From: Oligoflexia bacterium | Lineage (GTDB): Bacteria > Bdellovibrionota > UBA1018 > CAIMNF01 | Reading direction: 5' to 3' | Length of the DNA stretch: 5,326 bases | NCBI GenBank assembly: GCA_903842755.1 | Contig: CAIMNF010000060.1 | Location: 1 to 5,326, forward strand | Part shown: positions 1 through 5,326 of the stretch, one piece after another | Numbering within the stretch: the first letter of the stretch is position 1 | How the letters are laid out: each line of letters opens with the position of its first letter | Translations under genes and position numbers: made by a program | Notes under the pieces: model-generated | What the model saw: only the letters and a program-made list of their open reading frames with translations | What the model was told of the DNA's origin: nothing | Database searches by the model: none

Positions 1-1
1 A

Positions 2-1360
2 TTTGCTCAAAGTCCGGGCATCCCTGCCCAAATACGCTTTGCGTGTAATTCCATTCTGAATGCAATCTCGCCCCAAGGTGCGCTTCCGGGGAGCGTTCAA
101 GCATCACCCTCCAAATCAAAACCGAATTATTTTTACCATTGGGTGCGGGATAGCTCGCTCACCCTTCGCGAGGCGATTCAAAAAGGCTACACTCAGAAGG
201 TGAATGATTTTATCCAGTTGACGCGAAACCAACAGCTCAAGGCACTGGCCAAATTAGCTCCGGATTCCGCCAACCGCTTTGAAGCGGTCGATGCCGTCCT
301 GGGTGCGGCAAAATGGGACATGGTCACGGGCGAGGAAATCACCGCATGGATGAACCCACAAAATGACGGGCCGGCGCTTCGCGCATCCACGTTGATTCCT
401 TATTATTCAAGTTTAAAAAATGGTAATTTAAAAAGCACGCTAAAAGACGTGATCTTTACTGATCTTGACTTTGTTGCGCGAAATTACAATCAGCCTTCCT
501 TCGATATTTGGGAAGAAGTGGTAGGGGTCCATTTTTATACGGTTTTGGCCCATTATCGTGCGATGCGCGAAGGGGCTGAGTTTGCGTTGCAGGCAGGAAA
601 TGCGGAGGCGGCCACACGCTACACCCAAACGGCGTCAGAGCTCAGGGCAAAATTAGACGACTTTTATTCCAGTGAAAAAGGCTACCTTATTTCGACCCTT
701 TTTCCGGAAGGTGTTTTTCCGAATGGGCCTGCGAAGCCTTCGCTTTTGGACGTGGCCACGTTGCTTGCAGTTTTACATTCAGCGATGGACGGTGACGCGT
801 TTTCCATTATGGATGACCGAGTAATGGCCACTGTTCTTGCGCTTAAGAATGCATTTGAGCCTCTGTACGCCGTTAATCAAATTAAGGCCAACAAACTAGG
901 CGAATTGCTGAATAGTGCTTTGGGCCGCTACGTGGAAGATCACTACAATGGTTATGTAACGACCGGCTTAGGGAACCCCTGGTTTATTTCTACCCACGCG
1001 ATGGCCGAGTATTATTATCGCTTGGTTGCACAGCTCGGTAAGGATGGCGCAATTACAGTCACTGAAACTAATCTTAATTTTTTTAAGGCGCTTCGCTTAA
1101 GCCAAGACTTAAATCCTGGGCAGGTCATTCCGCAAGGTTCCGACTTATTTCGCGAAATCCATGGAGCATTGAACGAAGAAGGTGAGCGTTACTTGCGCCG
1201 CTCTGAATACCACACTCAAAGCAACGGAAGTCAAAGCGAAGAGATAAACCGCGACACAGGAATCAATCAGGGTGCGGTTGACTTAACGTGGAATTATGCG
1301 AGCTATTTGAGTATGATGAGGGCAAGACAGGCAGCGCGCGCTGTCCTGGGTTTGAACTAA
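2..1360 (+). CDS. GH15 glucoamylase (glucan 1,4-alpha-glucosidase), 5'-partial
   Basis: Glucoamylases release beta-glucose from the non-reducing ends of starch, glycogen or maltodextrin by an inverting mechanism. The frame is open to the left edge, so the start codon is outside; the GTG at 143 is internal, since the conserved segment NYFYHWVRDSSLTL spans it. Of 452 visible residues, landmarks match the fungal (Aspergillus-type) enzyme as I remember it: Arg49-Asp50 in the WVRDS motif, Trp116, DGPALR at 122-127, general acid Glu171 in DIWEEV (bases 512-514), Arg309 in GRYVED, GNPWF near 325, and general base Glu413 in NGSQSEE (bases 1238-1240), followed by DLTWNYASYL. Probably only a signal peptide and about ten mature residues are missing. 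The protein stops right after the catalytic domain, so there is no C-terminal CBM20 starch-binding domain. Location (periplasm or secreted) is inferred, because the N-terminus is unseen. Family assignment is very secure; substrate preference is not. Confidence 0.95.
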   Translation, partial: FAQSPGIPAQIRFACNSILNAISPQGALPGSVQASPSKSKPNYFYHWVRDSSLTLREAIQKGYTQKVNDFIQLTRNQQLKALAKLAPDSANRFEAVDAVLGAAKWDMVTGEEITAWMNPQNDGPALRASTLIPYYSSLKNGNLKSTLKDVIFTDLDFVARNYNQPSFDIWEEVVGVHFYTVLAHYRAMREGAEFALQAGNAEAATRYTQTASELRAKLDDFYSSEKGYLISTLFPEGVFPNGPAKPSLLDVATLLAVLHSAMDGDAFSIMDDRVMATVLALKNAFEPLYAVNQIKANKLGELLNSALGRYVEDHYNGYVTTGLGNPWFISTHAMAEYYYRLVAQLGKDGAITVTETNLNFFKALRLSQDLNPGQVIPQGSDLFREIHGALNEEGERYLRRSEYHTQSNGSQSEEINRDTGINQGAVDLTWNYASYLSMMRARQAARAVLGLN

Positions 1361-2549
1361 ATTGAACTTTTACTTCGAAAATAGCAAGGTCATCTGAAAA
1401 AGTACGAAGCAGCGTTGCCTCTAGTCCCAGGGGGATTACCGAAGGAAATGATCGAGTGGTCATCAAGTAAAGGCGACCATTTGGCAAAAGATGATCAGGC
1501 AATTGCTTCAATAGTCGGGCGAGCATTTCTCCGTTTGGATCAAAACGGTTCGGGTCTTTATTTTTAATCCGACCGGATACCGGAATGGGTGAATCAAAGG
1601 CAATCAAATCATATTTTTGAGGTACGGAATTAAATAAGTCGCTTTGCCAAGTTTGAATCAAGTGAGTGGTTTGCGTTGCAATTGCAGTGGCCCACGTATT
1701 TGCGACGGCGAGGGGGTTGATATCGATCGCGTCTAACCGTTGTTGGGTATGTGTTGCGATCATCGCAGCGTCAAAGCCGGAGCCACTTCCCATTACCAAT
1801 ATCTTTTGATTCGGTTTTAGTCGTGGAATGACTTCTTCCATTAATCGATAAAGGTATTCGGTCCAATACACATAGACCCCCTGAAAAACCGGAATAAGTG
1901 GGCTTCCATTCCACTTGAGTTTAAAATGACTTAAGCTCAATAGGCCTTCTCGCGATTGAGCGAAAAAATCCCGATTCGCCAGTTGTATTCCAAAATCGAT
2001 TTGTTGATAGCCAGCTTTGCGAAGTGATCGTTCGAATGTAGCCCATTCGGAGTGAATGGAATTCGAAGAGGGAGGCGAGTAGACACTCGTTTTTTTCAAA
2101 ACAGGATAGAGACTCTCAAAGCTGATAAAGAACCCAGGAGCTGAAGAACTCTTCCCTGGTTTTTCACGGAGGATGAGAACGAATGGCTCAATTACTCCTT
2201 CGATGGATCGGGCGATGACTTTAAAGCGGGCTTGGTGATTGGAATAGGGATGAGTAAAAAATTGATTTCCTTCAGCGACCCAGAAATCCGATTCGGGGGA
2301 CCATCGGTGATAATGAAGGGGAAAAGGTACATTGAGTCCCTGAAGGGCGAGCTCGACTACGGTTTTATAGCTGAATTCTTCGCTGTCTTTTTCGCTCCGG
2401 GAGTCTAGAGCAGAGGCAAGGCTGGACTCACAATCCGTTAAGCGGGCGGAAAACCTCAGCCCCGATCCAAACCCTAAAAAGGGAAAGGGGATGCTGGCCA
2501 GCACCACTGTGATTGCAATCCAGGGTCTGTTTGTCCCGAAAAAAAGCAT
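1263..2549 (-). CDS. Class I SAM-dependent methyltransferase with N-terminal hydrophobic segment
   Basis: The 428-residue product has a Rossmann-type methyltransferase domain in its second half. Motif I is ILVMGSGSGFD (250-260, glycines 254/256/258), the SAM-ribose acidic motif is AIDIN (Asp276), the motif IV region is YDLIAFDSPIP (313-323), and a late strand motif is LPNGRLYLMT (355-364). The order and the SDLF...DLI spacing resemble the MTS/RsmC/HemK-like group, but the usual NPPY/F is replaced by DSPI, so the substrate is unknown. Residues 10-27 are strongly hydrophobic, so this is a signal peptide or a single membrane anchor. Arg32 and Arg36 follow it, which could place the C-terminal domain in the cytoplasm, where SAM is. 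Residues 60-240 form a domain I do not recognise. The ATG at 2549 is the only Met before residue 236 and lacks a Shine-Dalgarno. The tail 398-428 is Ser/Pro-rich, antisense to the glucoamylase end, and may be a frameshift artefact; the conserved fold ends near 397 (base 1359). Confidence 0.85.
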   Translation of the reverse strand: MLFFGTNRPWIAITVVLASIPFPFLGFGSGLRFSARLTDCESSLASALDSRSEKDSEEFSYKTVVELALQGLNVPFPLHYHRWSPESDFWVAEGNQFFTHPYSNHQARFKVIARSIEGVIEPFVLILREKPGKSSSAPGFFISFESLYPVLKKTSVYSPPSSNSIHSEWATFERSLRKAGYQQIDFGIQLANRDFFAQSREGLLSLSHFKLKWNGSPLIPVFQGVYVYWTEYLYRLMEEVIPRLKPNQKILVMGSGSGFDAAMIATHTQQRLDAIDINPLAVANTWATAIATQTTHLIQTWQSDLFNSVPQKYDLIAFDSPIPVSGRIKNKDPNRFDPNGEMLARLLKQLPDHLLPNGRLYLMTTRSFPSVIPLGLEATLLRTFSDDLAIFEVKVQFSSNPGQRALPVLPSSYSNSSHNSTLSQPHPD

Positions 2550-2554
2550 ACTCT

Positions 2555-2583
2555 ATTGGTAGGGAAATGAGCGCAGTTGTCAA
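2555..2583 (-). promoter_or_regulatory. Putative sigma-70-type promoter of the methyltransferase gene
   Basis: Read on the minus strand there is a perfect -35 TTGACA (2578-2583), a 17-base spacer, and a weak -10 ACCAAT (2555-2560, 3 of 6 matches to TATAAT). The stretch just upstream of the -35 (about 2584-2625) is A/T-rich and could act as an UP element. Only five bases separate the -10 from the ATG at 2549, so transcription would start at or next to the start codon, consistent with the lack of a ribosome binding site. The -35 match and spacing are seen directly; function is inferred and the weak -10 limits confidence. Confidence 0.45.
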
Positions 2584-2650
2584 TTTTTCTTTTTAACGTA
2601 AATTTTGAAAACAATGAAAGTCATGGAGAGTGCGTTTTCTTTTTTGTGCG

Positions 2651-2679
2651 TTGGTCCTGAAGCTTACGTCTGTTATACT
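2651..2679 (+). promoter_or_regulatory. Putative extended -10 promoter of the secreted-protein gene
   Basis: The -10 hexamer is TATACT (2674-2679, 5 of 6) and carries the extended -10 element as TGTTATACT (TG at 2671-2672). At the ideal 17-base spacing lies TTGGTC (2651-2656), matching the first three bases of TTGACA. The predicted transcription start is around 2685-2687, just before the ATG at 2690. The message would therefore have a leader of only a few bases, and no Shine-Dalgarno precedes that ATG. This also supports 2690 over the upstream in-frame GTG at 2630, which would lie ahead of the promoter. Confidence 0.6.
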
Positions 2680-2689
2680 GCGCCAGTTT

Positions 2690-3703
2690 ATGAAATCAAT
2701 TTTGCCGAGTTCGATTTTGTTCCTATCTCTTTTTTATTTGTCCGCGCCCGTCCTAGCGCAACCCAACGTGCAAGCGGCAAAAAATTCGTTCACTACGGTC
2801 CATCAACTGATTCGAAAAGTTTGGATCAGTTTGACTGGCTATGGCGAGCAGATTGACGCCGGGGCTGTGGCGATTGAAATTAAAAGGTATCAAAGCCAAG
2901 ATTTAGCTCATCTTGCAGCCATCAAAGATGTTCCTCGAACGACCGCTCAAAAAATCGCTTTACTGGAGGTGCTTTGTGGAAGGGTAGCTCCGCGCCCCGC
3001 AGATTTTGCGGTTTCTCTCGGTCAAGCGTCGCGGCGGGTACAAGGGTTTGCTGCACTAAAATTAGAGGAAATTGATTTTGATAAAGGCGTAACCGGTCGC
3101 CAAATTGATCGAGTCATTGCCAGTCTTTACGCGACCTCACACGGAAGTCCAGTTGCGTTCAGTAATTATTTTAAACAGTCTAGGCAAAGCCGTTTGCAGG
3201 AAACCTTTTTAAAGCTTGCGGAAATTGAATTAGGTTCAAAAGGAGTGAAGGCATTCATTGCGGATTCAGGTAAATTGCTGCAGTCCCGTTGGGATTTTCT
3301 AGAACTTCCGGTGACCCAGTGGCTTGCAACCGCCGTCTTGGACTCGTTTGTTCTTGCAGGAGCGCCGCCATTCTATTGGCCAAAATTTAAGTGGATCCAA
3401 AACAAGATGAAGAATGCCGTCCGAGATGGTGCTTTAATTCCGTGGCAGGAAGTGGCGAGCAAACTCACTTGGCCACTCGAGCGGTATACTGCTTACACGA
3501 TCTTTAGAAAAGCCTATTACCGCATTTTAATTCCCTATCTTTTGATTTTGGGACAGTTCGACCTTCAAGAGGTAAATGAAATCGACATTCGACGTGTGCA
3601 GAATTTTACGCGTCAGTATTTTCAAGAATTCCGTTTAAATCCAGTGGCAAAGTGCGAAGAGCAATTGGCCCCCCCGCTGGACTCAACGAAAAACATGGAA
3701 TGA
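2690..3703 (+). CDS. Secreted protein of unknown function
   Basis: I do not recognise a family. The ATG at 2690 gives a 337-residue protein beginning with a textbook Sec signal peptide: Lys2, a hydrophobic core at residues 4-18, and likely cleavage after Ala23 (VLA|QP). There is no lipobox cysteine, so it is probably soluble in the periplasm or exported rather than a lipoprotein. The in-frame GTG at 2630 would put 20 extra residues before this signal and lies upstream of the promoter, so I reject it. The mature part reads as mostly alpha-helical, with many amphipathic stretches, an aromatic patch GAPPFYWPKFKW (residues 224-235) and a short hydrophobic run RILIPYLLILGQF (278-290). Its only two cysteines (96 and 321) could form a disulphide after export. 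It is followed on the same strand, after 125 bases, by the lytic transglycosylase gene, which hints at an envelope role but does not show one. Confidence 0.85.
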   Translation: MKSILPSSILFLSLFYLSAPVLAQPNVQAAKNSFTTVHQLIRKVWISLTGYGEQIDAGAVAIEIKRYQSQDLAHLAAIKDVPRTTAQKIALLEVLCGRVAPRPADFAVSLGQASRRVQGFAALKLEEIDFDKGVTGRQIDRVIASLYATSHGSPVAFSNYFKQSRQSRLQETFLKLAEIELGSKGVKAFIADSGKLLQSRWDFLELPVTQWLATAVLDSFVLAGAPPFYWPKFKWIQNKMKNAVRDGALIPWQEVASKLTWPLERYTAYTIFRKAYYRILIPYLLILGQFDLQEVNEIDIRRVQNFTRQYFQEFRLNPVAKCEEQLAPPLDSTKNME

Positions 3704-3734
3704 CCGAGTCTTTCTCAGATGACCAATGTTTCAA

Positions 3735-3753
3735 CAATGAGGCAAAGTCATTG
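3735..3753. repeat. Small inverted repeat between the secreted-protein and transglycosylase genes
   Basis: CAATGA (3735-3740) and TCATTG (3748-3753) are perfect inverted arms around a 7-base loop. Flanking TTCA and GAA extend the symmetry if a three-base bulge is allowed. The stem is A/T-rich with no following T-run, so it is not a convincing intrinsic terminator. It could be an operator or chance. Confidence 0.25.
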
Positions 3754-3773
3754 AATACCTAAGTATATGTAAT
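3745..3773 (+). promoter_or_regulatory. Weak candidate promoter for the lytic transglycosylase
   Basis: TGTAAT (3768-3773) matches TATAAT at five of six positions. Seventeen bases upstream is AAGTCA (3745-3750), which matches TTGACA at only three. It would give a leader of roughly 50 bases. The -35 overlaps the right arm of the small inverted repeat at 3735-3753. Co-transcription from the promoter at 2651-2679 is an equally good explanation. Confidence 0.2.
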
Positions 3774-3828
3774 TCAAATACTTTCTTTCGTAATCCTTTG
3801 GCGCGAACCTTGAATATTGCTTGGAGTG

Positions 3829-4584
3829 ATGACACGCTTTATGGAATATACAGTCGCCCTATGGGTCGGTTTTGGCAGCATGCTCCTCGGCTATGGGAGC
3901 GCATTTGCCTATCAGGGGACTGAGCTTGATTTTTCAAAAATGCGCATCGAGCATGCAAAAGAACTCCTAGGCAGCTCCTACCAAAAGAAAGCAATGACCG
4001 CGAATGCGGACGCGTTAAAAGATCAAGAAGTGGTTAGCTTTGTAAAAGAAACGACAAAAATGTTTTTGGGTAAAAAAGACAAATCTCACGCCGAAGCCGT
4101 CGCTTCCGCTTTGATGGAAGAGGCAGCCCACTATGGACTCGACCCTGTTTTTTTGATGGCGGTAATTTTGAACGAGAGCAGCTTTAATCCAAAGCAAATC
4201 GGGACTTCCGGCGAAATTGGTTTAATGCAAGTTCTTCCTGAAACTGCAAAGTGGATCTGCGCCAAAAACCATATTCCTTATACGAATGCGAAATCTTTGT
4301 TTGATCCCGTTGTTAACATTCGAATCGGCGCTGCACTGCTGGATCAACTGCGGAAACAGTTTGATTCCGAAGGGCGGCGCTATTTATCCGCCTATAATGT
4401 GGGCGCAAAAAAATTGAAAATGCTCGAGAGCAGTCACATGGCACCGAAGGCATACGTCCGCGCGGTAATGAAGCGCTACTTGGCCCTTTATAAAGGCTTC
4501 GTCGCTCAAGGTGATTCAAAGATGCGAAGTCTTGTTGCGTGGTCTAGCACGGTGAAGAGCACAGTGAAAAGCGCACCGCAGTGA
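3829..4584 (+). CDS. Secreted lytic transglycosylase, SLT domain (GH23-like)
   Basis: Lytic transglycosylases cleave the MurNAc-GlcNAc bond of peptidoglycan, leaving a 1,6-anhydro-MurNAc end, and act in the periplasm. From the ATG at 3829 the protein has 251 residues. Residues 1-27 form a signal peptide (Arg3, hydrophobic core, AFA|YQ). A linker follows to about residue 85, then the SLT domain: catalytic Glu116 in ILNESSFNP (bases 4174-4176), GEIGLMQVLPETA (129-141) and the AYNVG motif (188-192). Length and motif order fit small single-domain family 1 enzymes. Start choice is uncertain: TTG 3817, GTG 3826, ATG 3829 and ATG 3841 are all in frame. GGAG at 3823-3826 is only two bases from ATG 3829 and 14 from ATG 3841. 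I prefer 3829 because it keeps a positive charge ahead of the hydrophobic core. The C-terminus is basic with a tandem STVK repeat. It converges on the kinase gene with a 10-base gap. Confidence 0.92.
   Translation: MTRFMEYTVALWVGFGSMLLGYGSAFAYQGTELDFSKMRIEHAKELLGSSYQKKAMTANADALKDQEVVSFVKETTKMFLGKKDKSHAEAVASALMEEAAHYGLDPVFLMAVILNESSFNPKQIGTSGEIGLMQVLPETAKWICAKNHIPYTNAKSLFDPVVNIRIGAALLDQLRKQFDSEGRRYLSAYNVGAKKLKMLESSHMAPKAYVRAVMKRYLALYKGFVAQGDSKMRSLVAWSSTVKSTVKSAPQ
4546..4569 (+). repeat. Two-copy 12-bp in-frame tandem repeat (STVK-STVK)
   Basis: AGCACGGTGAAG (4546-4557) is followed directly by AGCACAGTGAAA (4558-4569), differing at two bases. Both copies encode Ser-Thr-Val-Lys at the extreme C-terminus of the lytic transglycosylase, and a diverged remnant (AGC GCA CCG CAG) follows. 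It is probably a small slippage duplication lengthening a basic tail. Confidence 0.6.
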
Positions 4585-4594
4585 AATCCGTCTC

Positions 4595-5326
4595 TTAAGG
4601 GAGCAAATTTATTTTTGAAAAATCGGGAACTCCCAAGAATTGCGCCGCAAATGCGCCATAGCGATTGCCTAGTAGAACGGCTGCTTCTAGGGATAGTCCT
4701 TCGCACAAACCCAAAGCAACGCCTGCAATAAACGAGTCTCCGGCACCAGTTGCGTCTAATTCTTGAATGGCAGGGGTGGGAATGAGTTGGCTCTGGTGGG
4801 GTTGCCGGAGAAGTGTTCCGTGCGGCCCGCGCGTGAGTGCCCAACTTGAGTTTTTCGGTTGAGCGACATCCAGGTAAGGCGCCTCTTTGGTATTCATTTT
4901 TAAAAAATCGATGTTCGCGAGGAGCTCCGCAAAGGGAGTGCTTGAAATCGGAGTCAGTTGAACTTCAAATTTGGGTCCAATGGTTCGAATCATGCCTTGA
5001 ACGTCGGCCAATAAAAAATCGACGTGTTTTCGAAGTTCAAGCAGGGTTTCCGGAAGGATTTCGAGCGCGACCCCGCAGAGAATTCCGATTTTGGCGCGTC
5101 GGCCATTCGGAAAAACGTTCTTAATATCTTGAGCGAAAATGGGTTCGCCCGGGGAGAGCAGATTCGAGGTAGTTTCACCAAGGGGCGAAACACGATCTTC
5201 AAATTGGGCTGTTCTAAAGGAGGGAGAGGCGAGGGGAGCAATAGGAACTTCCGTCGTATATAAAAAATTTACCCCGACCTTTGAAATGACTTGAAACGTT
5301 TTTGATTGAACACGCAACGCTTGTGA
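4595..5326 (-). CDS. PfkB-family carbohydrate kinase, myo-inositol-kinase-like, 5'-partial
   Basis: PfkB (ribokinase-superfamily) kinases phosphorylate sugars, nucleosides or polyols with ATP in the cytoplasm. The minus-strand frame is open through the right edge, so the start is outside; the TTG at 5317 is just an internal Leu codon. Of 243 visible residues, the C-terminal signature DATGAGDSF lies at 191-199, with the catalytic base Asp197 (bases 4736-4738) in the GAGD anion hole. Other family marks are DFLKMNTKEA (140-149) and LTRGPHGTLL (164-173). From memory, the run GVALEILPETL, ADVQGMIR, and the C-terminal LLGNRYGAFAAQFLG with a following PDF resemble the plant myo-inositol kinase branch more than ribokinase or 1-phosphofructokinase, so inositol or a related polyol is a reasonable but unproven substrate. 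About 60-80 N-terminal residues, including the Gly-Gly sugar-binding motif, are missing, assuming the usual length of about 300. It is convergent with the transglycosylase gene, with a 10-base gap and no separate terminator seen. Confidence 0.88.
   Translation of the reverse strand, partial: SQALRVQSKTFQVISKVGVNFLYTTEVPIAPLASPSFRTAQFEDRVSPLGETTSNLLSPGEPIFAQDIKNVFPNGRRAKIGILCGVALEILPETLLELRKHVDFLLADVQGMIRTIGPKFEVQLTPISSTPFAELLANIDFLKMNTKEAPYLDVAQPKNSSWALTRGPHGTLLRQPHQSQLIPTPAIQELDATGAGDSFIAGVALGLCEGLSLEAAVLLGNRYGAFAAQFLGVPDFSKINLLP

Noticed and set aside
1352..1368. Direct repeat TTGAAC-TAAA-TTGAAC at the glucoamylase stop
   Set aside because: Two 6-bp copies ten bases apart are easily chance, and no regulatory role is expected at a convergent 3' end.
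2605..2856. 83-codon plus-strand open frame from a TTG
   Set aside because: It runs out of frame over the signal-peptide region of the secreted protein, starts upstream of the promoter, and shows no domain or ribosome binding site.
3799..3814. Sigma-54-like box TGGCGCG-N4-TTGAA before the transglycosylase
   Set aside because: Spacing is right, but the near-invariant GC of the -12 element is GA, and the predicted start would fall almost on the start codon with no enhancer-type site seen. Probably chance.
4592..4616. Possible shared bidirectional terminator between transglycosylase and kinase
   Set aside because: Only a short CTTAAG-centred palindrome with mismatched flanks is present. The A/T run after it does not follow a G/C-rich stem.
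4506..4844. 112-codon minus-strand open frame
   Set aside because: It overlaps the transglycosylase and kinase coding regions in another frame, and its composition (Arg/Cys/Pro-rich) is typical of a shadow frame.
4837..5124. 95-codon plus-strand open frame antisense to the kinase
   Set aside because: It lies wholly opposite conserved PfkB coding sequence, with no independent start signal or recognisable motif.

Overview
The window looks like compact chromosomal sequence from a Gram-negative bacterium. It holds five protein-coding genes, two of them cut by the window edges, with balanced base composition and very short gaps. There is no RNA gene, mobile element or CRISPR array that I can support. 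Secreted proteins, a periplasmic-type lytic transglycosylase and poor Shine-Dalgarno signals suggest a proteobacterium-like or Bdellovibrionota-like lineage, but nothing here proves the taxon.

Layout, left to right. (1) Positions 2-1360, plus strand: a GH15 glucoamylase of the fungal type. Its 5' end lies outside the window, but both catalytic glutamates are present. (2) Positions 1263-2549, minus strand: a class I SAM-dependent methyltransferase with an N-terminal hydrophobic segment. Its last 31 codons run antisense into the glucoamylase 3' end, and a one-base slip in an A-run could explain this. (3) Positions 2550-2689: a 140-bp divergent intergenic region with one good promoter (plus strand) and one plausible promoter (minus strand). 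Each sits so close to its start codon that the mRNA would be leaderless or nearly so. (4) Positions 2690-3703, plus strand: an unrecognised secreted protein. (5) Positions 3829-4584, plus strand: a secreted SLT/GH23 lytic transglycosylase. (6) Positions 4595-5326, minus strand: a PfkB-family kinase resembling plant-type myo-inositol kinases, with its N-terminus beyond the right edge.

The genes do not form one obvious pathway. Glucoamylase (glucose release from starch or glycogen) and the PfkB kinase (sugar or polyol phosphorylation) both concern carbohydrate use, but they lie at opposite ends and face each other. The secreted unknown and the lytic transglycosylase are tandem and may share envelope biology. 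I do not see a clear new multi-gene system. The best leads are the leaderless-type divergent promoters, the unrecognised secreted protein, the methyltransferase with a membrane or signal segment, and the probable frameshifted methyltransferase tail.
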